DNA from: Chitinophagales bacterium
Lineage (GTDB): Bacteria > Bacteroidota > Bacteroidia > Chitinophagales > Saprospiraceae
Reading direction: 5' to 3'
DNA length: 64,000 bases
NCBI GenBank assembly: GCA_017303475.1
Contig: JAFLBO010000004.1
Span: forward strand, 1-64,000
Shown here: positions 61,031 to 64,000 of the stretch, piece after piece
Position numbering within the stretch: the stretch's first letter is position 1
Layout: each line of letters starts with the position of its first letter
Program-made: the position numbers and the translations under genes
The notes under the pieces: generated by a model
The model's database searches: none
What the model was told of the DNA's origin: nothing
The model's input: the letters and a program-made list of their open reading frames with translations, nothing else

Positions 61031-62215
61031 ATGAAAAAATGGATTCTTGGTCTGATAGTGACACTTTTTTGGGTAGTCACTAATTCCAGCGCTCAGGGGG
61101 AGTACATTATAGAAGTAGACCCCGCCACAGGTACTTTTATTAAACCAAACACGCCTATTAATGGTGTGACTTGGGTGCAGGGTTATGTAAGCACTTATGA
61201 TGAAATACATGGTTTTTATATTTTCCCAGCAACCACCATCAATGGGCTAATGACAGTAGACTCAAATGATTCTATCATTTTTAATCCTCCTTTTGGTTCA
61301 ATATTAGAATGTCAATATGACAATTCTTCAGGAATTCTTTATGGTTTGAATAATTCCGGGTCTGGCCAATTTGTTTTTGGCTCAATCAACCCCTCTACAG
61401 CGAATCATTCACCAATAGGCGCCGGTCCCATTTCGGGAATGAGCGGACTATATCAAGGAATGAGCACTTTTGACAAAAACGCGCATCGATATATTATCTA
61501 TGTGAGTGAAAATAGATTGTTTTCAATTGATGCAATAACCGGAAGTGTGCTTTCAAATCCAACAGTAATGTTAAATCCAGGAGAGATCCTGCTTCACATT
61601 AGCTATGATGATGCTAACAATCAATTATATGGTTTAATTCAAAACACTAGCCAAACATTTCTTGTCCAGATCAACACAACTTCGGGAGCGGTAACCAAAA
61701 TCGGAAATGGTATAGCCTTTGGACCTGGCGGGGGCACTTCTACCATTGATCAAATGAACCGCTATTACATTTTTCATTATTCTTTGGGTTTGAGTTATTT
61801 TATTGCAGTGATGGATATCACCACTGGAAACCTCCTTTATAACAATCAGGTGCTTTTTGCTCCAGGCGGTAATATCAATTCTATTCAATACGACAATGTA
61901 AAGAAAAAGTTATACGCACAGCATTGGGAAGCGCCACGATTATTGGGGATAAATACTTTTTCAACATTAAACGCTTTGGCTTTTTATCCTAATCCTTTTT
62001 CAGAACAGACAACTTTGAAGACAGACTATTCCCTGCATAACGCAACACTCACGGTAAACAACAGTTTCGGTCAGACAGTAATGCAGGTAAAAAACATTTC
62101 AGGGCAGACTGTTACCCTTCAACGAGGCGATTTGCCAAGTGGGTTGTATTTTCTTCACCTTACTGAAAGCAACCAAGTAATTGCTGAAGGCAAATTTGTA
62201 ATTGTTGACCATTAA
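61031..62215 (+). CDS. T9SS cargo with propeller-like domain
   Basis: 394 residues. Signal peptide (1-23, cleavage after NSSAQ). Residues about 25-315 show a repeated YDxxxGxLYGLxxN unit (SILECQYDNSSGILYGLNNS; HISYDDANNQLYGLIQNTSQ; SIQYDNVKKKLYAQHW) consistent with a beta-propeller. The type A T9SS sorting domain covers about 320-394 (FYPNPFSEQTTLKTDYSLHN, ending FVIVDH). GC is lower than in the core genes. It lies between the repeat copies at 60753 and 62293. Confidence 0.8.
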   Translation: MKKWILGLIVTLFWVVTNSSAQGEYIIEVDPATGTFIKPNTPINGVTWVQGYVSTYDEIHGFYIFPATTINGLMTVDSNDSIIFNPPFGSILECQYDNSSGILYGLNNSGSGQFVFGSINPSTANHSPIGAGPISGMSGLYQGMSTFDKNAHRYIIYVSENRLFSIDAITGSVLSNPTVMLNPGEILLHISYDDANNQLYGLIQNTSQTFLVQINTTSGAVTKIGNGIAFGPGGGTSTIDQMNRYYIFHYSLGLSYFIAVMDITTGNLLYNNQVLFAPGGNINSIQYDNVKKKLYAQHWEAPRLLGINTFSTLNALAFYPNPFSEQTTLKTDYSLHNATLTVNNSFGQTVMQVKNISGQTVTLQRGDLPSGLYFLHLTESNQVIAEGKFVIVDH

Positions 62216-62292
62216 CTGTTTCCTGCCGCGCCTGGGTCTTCCCGACTTTATCGCATAGGCGTTCGGGAGAATTTAACATATGTGTCGTTCTT

Positions 62293-62415
62293 TTGTTCCA
62301 TTATTGGCGTCCTCGCCAACAACCACGGCGGAGCGAAATGCCAGAAGAAAAACAATTAGCCTGTCGGCTAAGGTAAAAGCACCTGGCAGGGTGCCTGGGC
62401 TTGGGATAACAGTTT
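62293..62415. repeat. direct repeat copy 2 (123 bp)
   Basis: Same length as 59962-60084 with three substitutions. It is followed by TTGTAGGGTGGTAGGTAGTACC and GAGGCGTAAC, a tail only partly shared with the other copies. It marks the right end of the accessory island. Confidence 0.88.
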
Positions 62416-62465
62416 TGTAGGGTGGTAGGTAGTACCAAACGAGGCGTAACGCCCCCCACAATCAC

Positions 62466-63233
62466 CTATCCATTCAGAAACTTTTCTATCATTGGAACTA
62501 CCAGGTCGCTTTCTTTGAAATCAGGAGTAATGGTGGTTATTTCACCGATGTATTGTCCGTGTCCGCCTGGAATGATGGCCAGGGATGATGTGGATATTTG
62601 CCGGTGAAGTTCAAGGGCATGTTCGAGCGTAATGACATCCTTATCGCCAATTATGATAAGTGTTGGCGCCTGTATGGCTTTGATTTGCTCATCCGGTATG
62701 TCTGTAAAATGCACCATGCGTTTCGCGTCTCTGTCGTGCATTACCTGTAATCCATGGGCATCTGCTGCCACTTTTTTGTAGCCATCTTTGAGTTGTTCGG
62801 GCATGTTTTCCAACGAAGCTTGCGACATAAAACCCCAAAACCAGTCTGGAACACCGGCTCGTTTGGCAAGTGCTGAACCTAAAATCAACTTATCTACTAT
62901 TTCGGCATGTCTGATAGCTATTTGCAAGGCTGTAGTTCCACCGTTGCTAAAGCCAAGGAAATCAGCTTTGCTTATATTCAGGTTTTGCAGCAGTGTAGCC
63001 ACATCGTCGGCATCCTGTTCAAAAGAAAGGTCTGCCTGACGGTCGTTGGTTCGGCCATGTGCTTGTAATTCAAGAGCAATAACTTGTCTGCTACCGGAGA
63101 GCAGCGGTATTAATTTCCCAAAAGTTGTCTCAATGGTTGAGCCTCCTCCGTGTATCAACACAATTGGTTTGCCGTGTCCGTGAACCTCATAATACATCCT
63201 GATTCCGTTCACGTCTGAGTATCCGTTTTTCAT
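62466..63233 (-). CDS. alpha/beta-hydrolase
   Basis: 255 residues. The oxyanion region is IVLIHGGGS. The nucleophile is S96 in GFSNGG, the acid is in IIIGDKDVIT and the His in PGGHGQYIGE. This is the general esterase/dienelactone-like or chloroperoxidase-like group acting in the cytoplasm (no signal peptide). Substrate unknown. No operon partner. Confidence 0.88.
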   Translation of the reverse strand: MKNGYSDVNGIRMYYEVHGHGKPIVLIHGGGSTIETTFGKLIPLLSGSRQVIALELQAHGRTNDRQADLSFEQDADDVATLLQNLNISKADFLGFSNGGTTALQIAIRHAEIVDKLILGSALAKRAGVPDWFWGFMSQASLENMPEQLKDGYKKVAADAHGLQVMHDRDAKRMVHFTDIPDEQIKAIQAPTLIIIGDKDVITLEHALELHRQISTSSLAIIPGGHGQYIGEITTITPDFKESDLVVPMIEKFLNG

Positions 63234-63314
63234 TGTTTAATGTTTAGTTTTTTGACATGTTCACATTAAGTATAGTGTAGTTTGATGCCAATTTTTCAGG
63301 CACACGCTAACATT

Positions 63315-63998
63315 CTAAGCTTCCCATTCTGCCTTATCGGGATACATGACAGTATGCTTGAACTCATCGTAGTCTGTATAGTAGGCAGCATGTGGGTAGC
63401 CATCTCTCTCCTGTTTGCCCGTCCAGGTGAGGTGGATCAAAGCAAAGTGCTGGTCAAAGTCCGCTTTTTTGATAGCAAACAATACATCGTCGTTTCGTTG
63501 GTCGCGACAAAATGCAGAAACCTCTGCATCAAGTAAAAAATGCTTTGGAGGATTAGTCATGAACCGGAACAGGGAGGTTTGGGTGGCGCCCAGTTCTTTC
63601 CTGAGTTCATCTTCAAAGCCAATTTTCTGTTCAATGGTTAATGCCTCCCAAGGAGCCTCTACAAATGGTCTGGGTGGGTTTTCCAGGATATAATCCCGGA
63701 TTAAGCTGTGATCTACGCCAGCTATATCAATTCGTATGGGTGCGTCTGGAAGTTCCTGGAGGTCATCAATCGTTATGCCACCTTCTGGAAATAGAAACAT
63801 GCCATTCTCCAATTGCACATTCAGCCGAAGTGCGTGCCATGTATTTGTATCAGTCTTTTTTGCTTGGCTAATTGCCCAAACCGACTGTTGTATCTGATCA
63901 AAATAATATTCCGTTGGTATAAACTCCCCGAAAAGTCCGCCCATGGTTTCATCGCCAACCTGAAGATTTGCGGTTCCAATGTGGTGGTTGTGTGCGTA
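63315..63998 (-). CDS. protein of unknown function (5' partial, runs off the window)
   Basis: 227 visible residues. The frame is open to the right edge: before the in-frame ATG at 63944 the codons read YAHNHHIGTANLQVGDETMG, which looks like real coding sequence, so the true start lies outside. The body (EFIPTEYYFDQIQQSVWAIS; AEVSAFCRDQRNDDVLFAIK; LIHLTWTGKQERDGYP) is a soluble mixed fold similar to hypothetical Bacteroidota proteins; no named family was recognised. Confidence 0.7.
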   Translation of the reverse strand, partial: YAHNHHIGTANLQVGDETMGGLFGEFIPTEYYFDQIQQSVWAISQAKKTDTNTWHALRLNVQLENGMFLFPEGGITIDDLQELPDAPIRIDIAGVDHSLIRDYILENPPRPFVEAPWEALTIEQKIGFEDELRKELGATQTSLFRFMTNPPKHFLLDAEVSAFCRDQRNDDVLFAIKKADFDQHFALIHLTWTGKQERDGYPHAAYYTDYDEFKHTVMYPDKAEWEA

Positions 63999-64000
63999 TA

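Noticed and set aside
1..64000. Insertion sequence transposases, integrases, rRNA and tRNA genes
   Set aside because: I looked for DDE/DDxP motifs, tyrosine-integrase motifs and RNA-gene landmarks and saw none; only non-autonomous elements are present.

Overview
The window looks like chromosome of a gliding or filamentous Bacteroidota bacterium, most likely of the Saprospiria type (inference). The evidence is type IX secretion (T9SS) cargo with gliding-motility (CHU_C) or type A C-terminal sorting domains, a ten-repeat SprB protein, the gliding lipoprotein GldH, a TPR/beta-propeller/OmpA envelope protein, many LxxC lipoproteins, tandem FtsX permeases without an ATPase, LytS/LytTR signalling, and few Shine-Dalgarno sequences. 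I saw no rRNA, tRNA, CRISPR array, prophage or intact transposase.

Layout. 0-1.6 kb: 3' part of a repeat-rich T9SS adhesin. 1.6-2.8: RtcB RNA ligase. 3.1-7.9: co-directional cupin, cytochrome c, DUF4345, cytochrome c, unknown, cupin set. 8.4-16.7: lipoprotein, dipeptidyl peptidase IV, TerC, a thioredoxin/MsrA-like protein, lipoprotein, outer-membrane protein, ABC exporter. 17-20.5: RuvA, GldH, OmpA-family protein. 20.6-26.7: AHSA1 protein, WYL regulator and a molybdenum-cofactor cluster (moaE, moeB, moaD, tauE, moeA, moaA). 27-38.5: acetyltransferase, transglutaminase-like protein and three giant T9SS cargo proteins, one with an 11-G tract beside its signal peptide. 39-44.2: two paralogous FtsX permeases. 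44.3-49.6: small genes, a hybrid remnant locus, ArsR/AHSA1 pair, esterase, FAD monooxygenase, T9SS cargo. 49.9-55.8: propeller sensor (degenerate kinase), LytTR regulator and two LytS kinases. 56-59.2: lipoprotein, outer-membrane protein, S41 peptidase. 59.2-62.5: accessory island with HNH protein, acidic immunity-like gene and T9SS cargo set between 123-bp direct repeats. 62.5-64: alpha/beta hydrolase and a gene running off the end.

The most striking property is the intergenic DNA. Almost every spacer holds a long, often perfect inverted repeat built from a few interchangeable modules (GGTGGACGG arrays, GTTGTCATCCC/ACCTACACAAGCC arms, CGCGGAGACGCAGAGG arms, GAGAGTCTCACT cores), or short-period arrays (GAGT, GTGTTTTA, AATCTGTGCG, AAATGACC). 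There is also a three-copy MITE with 20-bp terminal inverted repeats and TAA/TTA target duplications. The same modules recur nested inside different outer arms. They lie in convergent, co-directional and divergent spacers, so they are not simply terminators, and in several places they supply the start region, C-terminus or stop codon of the neighbouring gene.
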